This document shows positions 53,506 to 61,253 of a stretch of 64,000 bases of DNA, in pieces (within the stretch, counting starts at the first letter, position 1; the number at the start of each line of letters is the position of its first letter). The notes under the pieces were generated by a model. That model saw only the letters and a program-made list of their open reading frames with translations, was not told the DNA's origin and ran no database searches. The stretch spans positions 455,821 through 519,820 of the forward strand of contig NZ_CANLGX010000003.1 in NCBI RefSeq assembly GCF_947490415.1. Reading direction: 5' to 3'. A program made the position numbers and the translations under genes. This stretch comes from an uncultured Eudoraea sp. (GTDB lineage: Bacteria > Bacteroidota > Bacteroidia > Flavobacteriales > Flavobacteriaceae).

Positions 53506-54755
53506 ACATACTTCTAAAATCTGCCACAATTGTTGATAAAACCAACGATAAACTTCATTTAAAAAAACGTGATATCCTTATTCTTAATGGGGTTATTGAA
53601 GAAATATCTACCTCGATTAAACCTGCCGGGAATATAAAAACACTAAACTTCAAAAATTTGCATGTCTCTGCTGGTTGGTTCGATAGCAGTGTAAGTTTTG
53701 GTGAACCAGGGTATGAAGAACGTGAAACCATTAATAACGGCCTCATGGTGGCTGCAAAAAGTGGTTATACAGATATTGTTCTCAACACTAATACCAATCC
53801 ACTACCGGACAGCAGTGGCGCAATTGTTTTTTTGAAAAATGCTGCCAAAGAACAACCGACAAAATTACACCCTTTGGGTACACTTACGGTTCTTAGTGAA
53901 GGTATTGATCTTGCTGAGCTCTATGACATGCAGAATTCAGGAGCTGTTGGATTCTATGATTTTAAGAGATCTATTTCAAATTCCAATTTATTAAAGATAG
54001 CCTTGCAATACTCCCAGGATTTTAATGGATTAGTTTACTCTTTTCCAATGGATAAACAAATCATGAGCAAGGGTATTGTTAATGAAGGTATTTCATCTAC
54101 AAGGGTTGGTTTAAAGGGAATTCCGGCCTTGGCGGAAGAACTTCAAATTGCTAGAGACCTTTTTATTCTGGAATATACGGGTGGGTATCTCCATATCCCA
54201 ACCATATCTACAGCCAGGTCCGTGAAGCTTATTGGCGAAGCTAAACGAAAGGGGCTTAATGTAAGTTGTAGTGTCGCTGTGCATAATTTGTTATTTTCTG
54301 ACGAGGTTTTGGACAGCTTTGATAGTAATTACAAAGTTTTACCCCCACTTCGCACCAGTAAAGATATCAATGCTTTGATAAAAGGTCTTAAAGAAGGTAT
54401 TATTGATTTTGTGACTTCAGATCACACACCCATTGATATTGAAGAAAAACGAATAGAATTTGATAATGCTGCTTATGGCACAATAGGACTTGAAAATGCG
54501 TTTGGTGTCTTAAATAAGCTATTCGGCACCGAAACGGCCGTCACCCTTTTATCTAAAGGAAGAGAACGCTATGGATTAAGTCCGGTGGCCATAAAAAAAG
54601 GTTCTTTGGCTAATCTTACTCTTTTTGATCCTGAATCCGAATATATTTTTACAAAAGAAAGTTGTAATTCTACTTCAAAAAACAGTATGTTTTTTGGTGA
54701 AAAAATGAGAGGCAAGGTTTACGGAATAATAGCAAACAATCAAATAATCGTCTGA
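53502..54755 (+). CDS. Dihydroorotase-like amidohydrolase lacking the HxH metal motif
   Basis: A 417-residue amidohydrolase-superfamily protein closest to dihydroorotase (PyrC). Normal enzymes have PGFIDxHVHxREPG; here it is SAGWFDSSVSFGEPGYEERE (about 57-76), with both metal histidines replaced by serines. Other landmarks remain (GYLHIPTISTARSVKLI, SCSVAVHNLLF, FVTSDHTPIDIEEKRIEF, TAVTLLSKGRERYGL). It is probably not a working dihydroorotase by itself, but may be a structural partner of aspartate transcarbamoylase, like PyrC' of other bacteria, or have another function. It is coupled to the VWA gene by a four-base overlap. Confidence 0.85.
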   Translation: MNILLKSATIVDKTNDKLHLKKRDILILNGVIEEISTSIKPAGNIKTLNFKNLHVSAGWFDSSVSFGEPGYEERETINNGLMVAAKSGYTDIVLNTNTNPLPDSSGAIVFLKNAAKEQPTKLHPLGTLTVLSEGIDLAELYDMQNSGAVGFYDFKRSISNSNLLKIALQYSQDFNGLVYSFPMDKQIMSKGIVNEGISSTRVGLKGIPALAEELQIARDLFILEYTGGYLHIPTISTARSVKLIGEAKRKGLNVSCSVAVHNLLFSDEVLDSFDSNYKVLPPLRTSKDINALIKGLKEGIIDFVTSDHTPIDIEEKRIEFDNAAYGTIGLENAFGVLNKLFGTETAVTLLSKGRERYGLSPVAIKKGSLANLTLFDPESEYIFTKESCNSTSKNSMFFGEKMRGKVYGIIANNQIIV

Positions 54756-54793
54756 ACCAATTATAGTTTATATAGCAATAAAAAAATAAAGTT

Positions 54794-55123
54794 TTGGGAC
54801 AAGATTCGGTAGCAAAAGGAAAAACAACGGCGATAATAGCCTATTTCACCATTATTGGATCTTTAATAGCAATAACTATGAATATGGAACCAAAAAATGA
54901 ATTTGCGAGATTCCATACAAGGCAAGCATTTGGTTTGCATCTGGTTTTTATGGGATGTGCGCTTTTCTTAAGTCAATGGTTCAATTTTTTTGTTTGGGTA
55001 GGTTTGTATGTATTTTACTTTGCTCTCTGGATATATGGTCTTGTAGGAGCTTTGAACAATAAAAAACAACCGGTTCCAATCTTGGGAACTTCATTTCAGC
55101 AATGGTTTAGCTTTATTCAGTAA
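54794..55123 (+). CDS. DUF4870-like small membrane protein
   Basis: A 109-residue membrane protein. VAKGKTTAIIAYFTIIGSLI and FARFHTRQAFGLHLVFMGCA are the usual blocks of the DUF4870/Tic20-like small membrane family in flavobacteria, with three to four helices (about 11-28, 43-62, 65-92). The only start in frame near the natural position is TTG at 54794. It is in the VWA-dihydroorotase-hydrolase operon, and the next gene begins one base after it. Function unknown. Confidence 0.72.
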   Translation: MGQDSVAKGKTTAIIAYFTIIGSLIAITMNMEPKNEFARFHTRQAFGLHLVFMGCALFLSQWFNFFVWVGLYVFYFALWIYGLVGALNNKKQPVPILGTSFQQWFSFIQ

Positions 55124-55124
55124 T

Positions 55125-55784
55125 ATGAAAACAGTTCCCTTATCCTTATATCATATAATTCGCCCTTCATCAACAGAACATGGCCGTCCACCTGTTATAT
55201 TTCTCTTTCACGGCTATGGCAGCAATGAAGAAGATTTATTTTCATTCGCCTCAGAATTACCTTCGGAATGTTTTATTATTTCTGCAAGAGGCCCACACCC
55301 TTTACCCCCCTTTGGTAATGCCTGGTATGCTATTAACTTTGATGCATCCTATGGAAAATGGAGTGATGAGAAACAGGCTATCTCATCCAGAAACAAAATT
55401 GTAGATTTTATTGAGGAAGCCTGTGAAGCCTATTTACTGGATAAAGACAATGTAACCTTGTTGGGGTTTAGCCAGGGTACGGTATTGAGTTATGCGGTTG
55501 CGCTTTCATATCCGGATAAGGTTAAAAATGTGGTGGCCCTAAGCGGCTATATAGATGAGAATATTCTCGAGAAGAATTATACCCAAAAAGACCATAAAAA
55601 CCTGAACATTTATATATCCCACGGTCAGGTAGACCAGGTAATCCCACCTGAATGGGCTCAAAAAGCACCTGTTCTCTTAAAAAAGCTTGGCATTAACTTT
55701 AAATATGAGGAATTTCCAGTAGGCCATGGGGTATCCGCCGAAAATTTTTATTCCTTTAGAAAATGGCTTGAAGAAAATATTTAA
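55125..55784 (+). CDS. Alpha/beta hydrolase (carboxylesterase/phospholipase type)
   Basis: A 219-residue serine hydrolase of the acyl-protein thioesterase/carboxylesterase family. Oxyanion stretch IFLFHGYGSNEEDLFSFA (about 26-43), nucleophile in TLLGFSQGTVLSYAVAL (GFSQG, about 110-126), Asp in YISHGQVDQVIPPEWA and His in FPVGHGVSAENF. Substrates may be esters of carboxylic acids, lipids or S-acyl groups. It is the last gene of the operon from 51583; its stop overlaps that of the convergent gene by four bases. Confidence 0.88.
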   Translation: MKTVPLSLYHIIRPSSTEHGRPPVIFLFHGYGSNEEDLFSFASELPSECFIISARGPHPLPPFGNAWYAINFDASYGKWSDEKQAISSRNKIVDFIEEACEAYLLDKDNVTLLGFSQGTVLSYAVALSYPDKVKNVVALSGYIDENILEKNYTQKDHKNLNIYISHGQVDQVIPPEWAQKAPVLLKKLGINFKYEEFPVGHGVSAENFYSFRKWLEENI

Positions 55785-56275
55785 TTGCTCCTGGTATATA
55801 AAAGATGATCCATCATTGTAAAATCAACACTCATATTATCTTTTAACTCGTATTTCAAAAGAAGTTCTCCCCAAAATTTACCATCGGAAAAATCGGCTAT
55901 TATCCATTGATGATTCAGTATTTTAATCTTATTGATCTTAAAATCACTTTCCATACCCTCATACGGTACCAATGGATTATCTCCTTTCTGTTCATTGGTT
56001 TCCAATAACTTATCTGAAATATAGCCCGAAGGGTTGTCCAGGCCAAGATGATCATAATATGACAAGGCGTCGTCATTATTTTGCAATGAAAAATATTGCA
56101 TATCAAAAACCTGAAGTTGTAATTTTTGAACAGAATCCTGAAGTACACTAACTTCAGACTCCAGATTTTGAATTTTTAAATCCTTACTCTCTAGCATGGT
56201 ATTGCTGCTTACAAACAAGTAAAGTGATAACAAAGAAGCAAAAATGAACAGGTAAATAAATATTCTACTTTTCAT
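55781..56275 (-). CDS. Membrane-anchored coiled-coil protein, unknown function
   Basis: A 164-residue protein with one amino helix (about 6-24, FIYLFIFASLLSLYLFVSS), a coiled coil (LESKDLKIQNLESEVSVLQD and on, about 30-60), and a soluble domain (FKINKIKILNHQWIIADFSD, GELLLKYELKDNMSVDFTMM). Such a design suits a periplasmic spacer or envelope sensor. I recognise no family. Its end overlaps the hydrolase gene by four bases. Confidence 0.7.
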   Translation of the reverse strand: MKSRIFIYLFIFASLLSLYLFVSSNTMLESKDLKIQNLESEVSVLQDSVQKLQLQVFDMQYFSLQNNDDALSYYDHLGLDNPSGYISDKLLETNEQKGDNPLVPYEGMESDFKINKIKILNHQWIIADFSDGKFWGELLLKYELKDNMSVDFTMMDHLLYTRSN

Positions 56276-56324
56276 AAATTTAAAGAATCAAGTATCAAAC
56301 TAACTAAAATTATTGTTTTGTAGC

Positions 56325-57089
56325 TCAAACAGAGACAACAAGATTATCATAGGCCAGGTGCACATTATCAGGTAATTTTTCTTCCACTTCATCATGAAAA
56401 CCCAAATAATGGCTAATATGAGAAAGATATGCTATCTCAGGTTTAATTATATCAACTAATTTAAGTGCTTCTTCAAGGTTTAAGTGAGAGTGATGTGGTT
56501 CTATACGTAATGCATTTACCGATAGCAACTTAACTCCCTTTATCTTATTTATTTCTTCACTAGATATGGTCTTAACATCGGTAAGGTAGGCAAAGTCACC
56601 TATTCTAAATCCATATACTCTTAACCGGTTATGAAAAGCCTCAATTGGAATTGCTTCTTGGTCCCCTATTATGAAAGGTTCATTATTCCGTATCAGGTTA
56701 ACCTTTACCGCCGGAGCCCCGGGATACCTGTTCTCGTCGGCAAAAATATAGTCAAATCTCCTTTTTAAAGAGAAGATTACATCTGCATGAGCATAAACAG
56801 GAATGTCACCCTGTCTAAAGAAAAAAGGGCGGATATCATCTATCCCTGCTGTATGATCTGAATGTTCATGAGTAAAAAGAATACCATCTAATTTGGAAAC
56901 TTTATGAGTTAACATCTGTTGCCTGAAATCAGGACCACAATCAATTACATAATTATAGTCTTTCCATGAAATAAGCACAGAAACTCGAAGTCTTTTATCT
57001 TTGGGGTTTTTACTTAAACAGACCGGATGATTGCTTCCAATAACCGGGATTCCTTGCGATGTGCCAGTGCCTAAAAAAGTTATTTTCAA
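56325..57089 (-). CDS. MBL-fold metallo-hydrolase
   Basis: A 254-residue metallo-beta-lactamase-fold hydrolase: FLGTGTSQGIPVIGSNHPVC at the start, the metal site in LFTHEHSDHTAGIDDIRPFF (HxHxDH, about 74-93), and later SVNALRIEPHHSHLNLEEAL and YLSHISHYLGFHDEV. This is the PhnP-like group of the phosphodiesterase/RNase Z family, which hydrolyses cyclic or linear phosphodiesters. The exact substrate is unknown. A minus-strand -7 box, TAAATTTG at 57108-57115, lies just upstream. Confidence 0.9.
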   Translation of the reverse strand: MKITFLGTGTSQGIPVIGSNHPVCLSKNPKDKRLRVSVLISWKDYNYVIDCGPDFRQQMLTHKVSKLDGILFTHEHSDHTAGIDDIRPFFFRQGDIPVYAHADVIFSLKRRFDYIFADENRYPGAPAVKVNLIRNNEPFIIGDQEAIPIEAFHNRLRVYGFRIGDFAYLTDVKTISSEEINKIKGVKLLSVNALRIEPHHSHLNLEEALKLVDIIKPEIAYLSHISHYLGFHDEVEEKLPDNVHLAYDNLVVSV

Positions 57090-57107
57090 CCTGTCATCTA
57101 TTTATTT

Positions 57108-57157
57108 CAAATTTATAACATATTTATTTAATAGATACCCCAATCTTGTTAACTTTG
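57108..57157. promoter_or_regulatory. Divergent -7 elements (MBL gene and 485-residue protein gene)
   Basis: On the minus strand TAAATTTG (57108-57115) stands 18 bases before the MBL start. On the plus strand TAACTTTG (57150-57157) stands 19 bases before the ATG at 57177. Both match TAnnTTTG exactly; the -33 boxes are weak. Confidence 0.45.
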
Positions 57158-57176
57158 CCGTAAGCAAACTATACAT

Positions 57177-58634
57177 ATGGCTTCAGTCTTCAAAAAGGAT
57201 CCTGCTTTTGAAAATATTCCCTCAATAAAAGCTAAGACTCTTAGAATAAATCTAAATCCCGATATCTATGGGACTTTTGCGGAAATAGGGGCCGGACAAG
57301 AGACTGCCAGGTGGTTTTTTAGATCAGGTGGTGCCTCAGGGACCATAGCAAAAGCTATGAGTGCCTATGACAAGTCTTTCAGCGATGCCGTTTATGGTGT
57401 GGAAACTGAAGGCAGGTATGTTACCCAAAGTAGACTAAAAAAGATGCTTTCTCATGAAATGCATCTTATGGAAGAGCGTATTAGCAGGGATAAAAATCCG
57501 GATAAACTGTTTTTTACTTACGCAAATACGGTTGCAACTATAGACTTTTCAAAGCGATATAAAGGCCATGGCTGGGTAGGAATCCGTTTTCAATTAGATC
57601 CAACCCAAAAGGAATTTGACGAGATCATATTACATGTCAGGTTTAAACAAAATGAAGCCCGTTTGCAGCAGGAGACCCTGGGAATAGTTGGAGTGAACCT
57701 TATCTATGGTGCTTTTTATAAGTATAATAAACCCAGAAAGCTATTAAAATACCTATATGATCATATAGACCGTGATACCCTGGAGATTGATATGGTAAAT
57801 TTCTCAGGCCCAAACTTTAAAAACGTTGACAATAGACTTATGAGTCTTCAGCTTATCAGATATGATATGACTGATGCTGTCATGTTTGGCCCAGACGGAA
57901 ACAATCTTCTTCCGGCTGCCATTCTCTATAAAAAGAATATTCTTGCGCTTAGAGGGAGTTTTAGGCCTGTAACTAAGGTGAACATGGATATGTTTGAAAA
58001 GTCTTATGAAATTTTTATTCGTGATCCGGCAGTTGATGAAGACAATTCTATTGTAATATTTGAAATCACATTGTCTAATCTAAAAGCTTCCGGGGAAATA
58101 GATGAAAGTGACTTTATGGACCGGGCCAAATTATTGTGTTCATTAGGACATTCCGTGATGATTTCGAAATTTCAGGAATATTTTAAATTGGTGGAATACT
58201 TCAACAATTATACGAAAGCAAAAATTGGTCTTACTATGGGTGTTAATAACCTGGTGGACATATTTGATGAAAAATATTACAGGCATCTGAGCGGAGGTAT
58301 TTTGGAAGCATTTGGCAAGTTATTCTTTAAAGAACTCATCGTATATCTTTATCCGATGAAGAATCCCGAGACCGGTCAGATCATGACTAGTAATAATGTT
58401 AAGGTTCATCCGAGAATGAAGGAGTTGTACAAATTTTTTAAGTACAATGGGAAAGTTATGGATATTATAGACTACGATCCTGAAATTATGGACATATTTT
58501 CCAGGGATGTCTTGAAAAAAATTCAAAGCGGAGAAGGTGGTTGGGAGGAAATGCTACCAGAAGGTATTGCGGAAACAATAAAGAAAGAACACCTTTTTAT
58601 GCGAACTTCCGATAAACTAGAGGAAAAAGCTTAA
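57177..58634 (+). CDS. Conserved flavobacterial protein of unknown function (485 residues)
   Basis: A 485-residue soluble protein. It has no signal peptide and no membrane helix. I recall homologs throughout Bacteroidota that are variously auto-labelled TonB receptor or nicotinate-nucleotide adenylyltransferase, but neither is supported: no plug/barrel and no nucleotidyltransferase HxGH motif is present. Strongly characteristic stretches are YGTFAEIGAGQETARWFFRS (about 31-50), ASGTIAKAMSAYDKSFSDAV (about 53-72), GHGWVGIRFQLDPTQKEFDE and FFKELIVYLYPMKNPETGQI. The FAEIGAGQE glycine-rich turn is suggestive of a ligand pocket. It is single and divergent from the MBL gene. Confidence 0.8.
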   Translation: MASVFKKDPAFENIPSIKAKTLRINLNPDIYGTFAEIGAGQETARWFFRSGGASGTIAKAMSAYDKSFSDAVYGVETEGRYVTQSRLKKMLSHEMHLMEERISRDKNPDKLFFTYANTVATIDFSKRYKGHGWVGIRFQLDPTQKEFDEIILHVRFKQNEARLQQETLGIVGVNLIYGAFYKYNKPRKLLKYLYDHIDRDTLEIDMVNFSGPNFKNVDNRLMSLQLIRYDMTDAVMFGPDGNNLLPAAILYKKNILALRGSFRPVTKVNMDMFEKSYEIFIRDPAVDEDNSIVIFEITLSNLKASGEIDESDFMDRAKLLCSLGHSVMISKFQEYFKLVEYFNNYTKAKIGLTMGVNNLVDIFDEKYYRHLSGGILEAFGKLFFKELIVYLYPMKNPETGQIMTSNNVKVHPRMKELYKFFKYNGKVMDIIDYDPEIMDIFSRDVLKKIQSGEGGWEEMLPEGIAETIKKEHLFMRTSDKLEEKA

Positions 58635-58647
58635 CGCTTAACTCCAT

Positions 58648-58678
58648 AAAAAAGGCCCTAATCTTTAGGGCCTTTTTT
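58648..58678. terminator. Bidirectional terminator
   Basis: AAAAAAGGCCCTA (58648-58660) pairs with TAGGGCCTTTTTT (58666-58678) around a five-base loop. It has A and T runs on both sides and serves both the 485-residue protein gene and the convergent bcp gene. Confidence 0.9.
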
Positions 58679-58696
58679 CATACTGATAATTTCAGA

Positions 58697-59146
58697 TTAA
58701 AGAATCTGGGCAGCGTGATCTTTGGTTTTAACTTTGTCAATAACCTTTATAACGAATCCGTTTCCGTCAATAATAAAAGTCATTCTGTGAATACCATCGT
58801 ATTCCCTACCCATAAATTTTTTAGGCCCCCAAACTCCAAATGTCTTAATTACGGTATGGTCCTCATCCGCCAAAAGCGGAAATGGAAATTCATATTTATT
58901 TCTAAAACCCGCTTGCTTTTTTTGAGAATCTTCACTTACCCCTAGAAGTTCATAACCTTTTGATTGCAGTTCTGCATAATTATCCCGTAGATTACAAGCC
59001 TCTGCAGTACATCCGGGGGTATTAGCCCTTGGATAAAAAAATACCACTAACTTCTTACCGGAATAATCGCTTAATTTTACCAAATTGCCATCCTGATCAA
59101 CAGAAGTAAAATCAGGCACTCTATCACCTTCTTTAAGTGTGTTCAT
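58697..59146 (-). CDS. bcp: Thiol peroxidase Bcp (peroxiredoxin)
   Basis: A 149-residue thioredoxin-dependent peroxiredoxin of the BCP/PrxQ type, reducing peroxides in the cytoplasm. The peroxidatic cysteine is in FYPRANTPGCTAEACNLRDN (about 37-56), and the second cysteine five residues later (C-x4-C) is the usual PrxQ resolving one. It is followed by ELLGVSEDSQKKQAGFRNKY and FPLLADEDHTVIKTFGVWGP. It faces nth across a divergent promoter region. Confidence 0.94.
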   Translation of the reverse strand: MNTLKEGDRVPDFTSVDQDGNLVKLSDYSGKKLVVFFYPRANTPGCTAEACNLRDNYAELQSKGYELLGVSEDSQKKQAGFRNKYEFPFPLLADEDHTVIKTFGVWGPKKFMGREYDGIHRMTFIIDGNGFVIKVIDKVKTKDHAAQIL

Positions 59147-59160
59147 AGTCTATTTTGAAT

Positions 59161-59168
59161 TAAATTTG
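59161..59168 (+). promoter_or_regulatory. -7 element for nth
   Basis: TAAATTTG matches the TAnnTTTG consensus and ends 33 bases before the nth start codon. Confidence 0.4.
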
Positions 59169-59201
59169 TGTTTATTTTTTTCATTGTAAAATTAAACAAA
59201 A

Positions 59202-59864
59202 ATGACGAAATCGGAAAAAGTATCCTTTACTATAAAAAAATTGCAGGAATTATATCCCGTGATACCTGTTCCTCTTCAGCATAAAGATCCATATACATTG
59301 TTAATCGCTGTATTATTATCGGCCCAAAGTACAGATGTACGCGTAAACCAGATAACCCCTATATTATTTGCAAGAGCAGATAATCCCTTCGACATGATTA
59401 AAATGTCTGTTGAGGAAATAAAAGAAATTATTAGGCCCGTAGGACTTTCACCGATGAAATCGAAAGGAATACATGGTCTATCCAAAATATTGATCGAAAA
59501 ATATGAGGGTAATGTCCCTTCAGAAATTAGCTTGTTGGAAGAATTACCGGCTGTGGGTCATAAAACCGCAAGTGTAGTAGTCTCTCAGGCCTTTGGTATA
59601 CCGGCTTTTCCGGTTGATACGCATATTCATCGTCTAATGTATCGTTGGGGTTTTTCCAATGGTAAAAATGTGGTTCAAACCGAGAAAGATGCAAAAAGGT
59701 TGTTTCCTAAAGAATTATGGAACGATTTGCATCTTCAGATTATTTGGTATGGCCGTGAATATTCTCCGGCAAGAGGCTGGGATATAGACAAAGATTTAAT
59801 AACCAAAACGATAGGGAGAAAAAAAGTATTAGAAGATTATTATAAAATTAAAAAGGCCCGCTAA
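59202..59864 (+). CDS. nth: Endonuclease III without the Fe-S cluster cysteines
   Basis: A 220-residue DNA glycosylase/AP lyase of the HhH-GPD type, removing oxidised pyrimidines. Seen: LLIAVLLSAQSTDVRVNQIT (about 29-48, the usual LSAQTTD), VGLSPMKSKGIHGLSKIL, and the helix-hairpin-helix LEELPAVGHKTASVVVSQAF with catalytic lysine then FPVDTHIHRLMYRWG with catalytic aspartate. Standard enzymes end in a [4Fe-4S] loop with four cysteines; here the same region (HLQIIWYGREYSPARGWDID) has none. The stop codon is inside the downstream terminator hairpin. Confidence 0.9.
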   Translation: MTKSEKVSFTIKKLQELYPVIPVPLQHKDPYTLLIAVLLSAQSTDVRVNQITPILFARADNPFDMIKMSVEEIKEIIRPVGLSPMKSKGIHGLSKILIEKYEGNVPSEISLLEELPAVGHKTASVVVSQAFGIPAFPVDTHIHRLMYRWGFSNGKNVVQTEKDAKRLFPKELWNDLHLQIIWYGREYSPARGWDIDKDLITKTIGRKKVLEDYYKIKKAR

Positions 59865-59873
59865 TTGCGGGCC
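59855..59873. terminator. Bidirectional hairpin terminator (nth and first sigma module)
   Basis: GGCCCGC (59855-59861) pairs with GCGGGCC (59867-59873) around TAATT. On the minus strand it is followed by a T run (AAAA at 59851-59854 on plus), so it is strongest for the minus-strand sigma module. It overlaps the nth stop codon. Confidence 0.75.
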
Positions 59874-59881
59874 ATCTTGTC

Positions 59882-60025
59882 TTAATTCAAAATTGTTTCA
59901 AATTTGAATGTCTTGTACTTCGTGATTCTGAAGGACCTGGAATAATTCAGTAAGAACTGAATCGTCTCAGGACTGGTTTTTGCCAGTTTACAAGCGTTTT
60001 GCTCTTCAGAGTAAATTTTTTCCAT
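59882..60025 (-). CDS. 47-residue partner ORF of sigma copy 1
   Basis: A small ORF with ATG at 60023-60025 and TAA at 59882-59884, placed 72 bases after the first sigma gene and just before a terminator on the same strand. It begins MEKIYSEEQNACKLAKTSPE and ends KFETILN. It shares 24 of 47 residues with the ORF after the second sigma gene (61041-61184), including the conserved EQN/HQN-x-CKL-x-K-x-x-PE block and the final FE-x-x-LN. Equal length, position and divergence pattern show it is a real gene. It is soluble, mixed charge, with one conserved cysteine. A role in regulating the neighbouring sigma factor is inference. Confidence 0.78.
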   Translation of the reverse strand: MEKIYSEEQNACKLAKTSPETIQFLLNYSRSFRITKYKTFKFETILN

Positions 60026-60097
60026 ATTATTATAGTATAGTTATGTTCTAATAACGCAACTAAAATGGAAATATTGCTCGGATGTTATTCCTTGCTC

Positions 60098-60679
60098 TTA
60101 ATTTGTTAAAACTATATTGTGTCTTTCAATTATCTTTCTGAGATTTATAAGTGCATATCGCATTCTTCCAAGGGCAGTATTTATGCTTACTCCGGTATTT
60201 TCAGAAATCTCCTTAAAGCTCATGTCCTTGTATATTCTCATAAGCAGAACTTCTTTTTGATCATCGGGTAATTCTTCAATCAAAGAACCAAGATCACTAT
60301 CTATCTGATCTTTAATAATCTGCTTTTCTGCATTAAGTTTGTCGTCACCTATAACGGAGAAAATATTAAAATCATCACTTCCTTCAAACTTAGGCATACG
60401 CTTGTTCTTCCTAAAGTGATCAATAATTAAGTTATGTGCAATTCTCATGACCCATGGCAAAAATTTTCCCTCTTCACTATAAGATCCTTTTTTTAGAGTT
60501 TTAATTACTTTTATAAAGGTGTCCTGAAAAATATCCTCAGTTATATCCCTATCCATTACCTTGGAATAAATAAAACTACTTATACGTTGATTGTGTCTGT
60601 TTATAAGAACTTCAAGTGCTTTTTCGTCACCGCTGATATAGTCTCTTACTAATTCTGAGTCGTTAATTTCAAATTCCAT
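60098..60679 (-). CDS. ECF-type RNA polymerase sigma factor, copy 1
   Basis: A 193-residue sigma-70 family ECF factor. Region 2: LVRDYISGDEKALEVLINRH then DITEDIFQDTFIKVIKTLKK (the DxxxDxFQDxFIK core, about 48-70), FLPWVMRIAHNLIIDHFRKN (-10 contact). Region 4: LPDDQKEVLLMRIYKDMSFK and the helix-turn-helix EISENTGVSINTALGRMRYA (about 158-177). It is about 85 percent identical to the next sigma gene (165 of 193 residues) and most likely arose by tandem duplication. Differences are mostly at the amino end. No anti-sigma gene with a membrane span is adjacent; a 47-residue ORF follows instead. Confidence 0.93.
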   Translation of the reverse strand: MEFEINDSELVRDYISGDEKALEVLINRHNQRISSFIYSKVMDRDITEDIFQDTFIKVIKTLKKGSYSEEGKFLPWVMRIAHNLIIDHFRKNKRMPKFEGSDDFNIFSVIGDDKLNAEKQIIKDQIDSDLGSLIEELPDDQKEVLLMRIYKDMSFKEISENTGVSINTALGRMRYALINLRKIIERHNIVLTN

Positions 60680-60981
60680 AATTGGTAGTATTTTTTGGTT
60701 AATATAAAGGGGCTTCTTTTTGACGGACCTTTGGTTACTAGTTTAAATATTTAGTAGCTATGATTTCATAATTACAATTTAAAAGTATCGAAATAGCCAT
60801 GTCTGAGAAAAACTATGTTGTCAAACCCGTGATTTTTGATGTCAAAGAGCGATTTGGCAAGTAAAGACACAATAAATCCATAATAAATTAGTTACCAATT
60901 GATTTTCAGGAAGCCTGGAAATATTCCCGGATTAATTCCAATTAATTATATAAGCGGCTTCAATAACAACCAGAAACTAAA
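60680..60981. other. Upstream region of sigma copy 1
   Basis: About 300 AT-rich bases between the first sigma start and the terminator of the second module. Next to the sigma start, TTTTTTGGTTAA (60690-60701) and the AGGGGC stretch (60707-60713) are shared with the upstream region of copy 2 (61846-61866), which shows that the duplication included the promoter region. No gene is seen. Confidence 0.5.
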
Positions 60982-61010
60982 AATCCCCTTGATGTATTAT
61001 CAAAGGGATT
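60982..61010 (-). terminator. Terminator of sigma module 2
   Basis: AATCCCCTTGAT (60982-60993) pairs with ATCAAAGGGATT (60999-61010) with one mismatch around a five-base loop; on the minus strand it runs into TTTAGTTT. It closes the second sigma/mini-protein unit. Confidence 0.7.
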
Positions 61011-61040
61011 AATGAATATCCTAATAAAATGGTTATATGG

Positions 61041-61184
61041 TTAATTCAAGTTACTCTCAAATGTAAGTTCTTTATGTTTTACAATATTTAATGCCTTAGA
61101 ATACTGAAGCAATAACTGTACACTCTCTGGCTTAACTTTTACAAGCTTGCATTTGTTTTGATGTCTAGGGTAAATCTGTTCCAT
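61041..61184 (-). CDS. 47-residue partner ORF of sigma copy 2
   Basis: A small ORF with ATG at 61182-61184 and TAA at 61041-61043, located 69 bases after the second sigma gene. It begins MEQIYPRHQNKCKLVKVKPE and ends TFESNLN. Same length as the ORF behind sigma copy 1 and about 51 percent identical, against 85 percent for the sigma pair. Basic in the first half, amphipathic helix in the middle (SVQLLLQYSKALNIV, residues 21-35). It has no membrane helix, signal or known domain. The two are best read as a partner family of the sigma factors; function is unproven. Confidence 0.78.
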   Translation of the reverse strand: MEQIYPRHQNKCKLVKVKPESVQLLLQYSKALNIVKHKELTFESNLN

Positions 61185-61253
61185 AAATAATATTGTTATG
61201 ACTAAATAACGCAACTATTATGAAACCATTTGTATTAGTCGTTATAGAACCTA

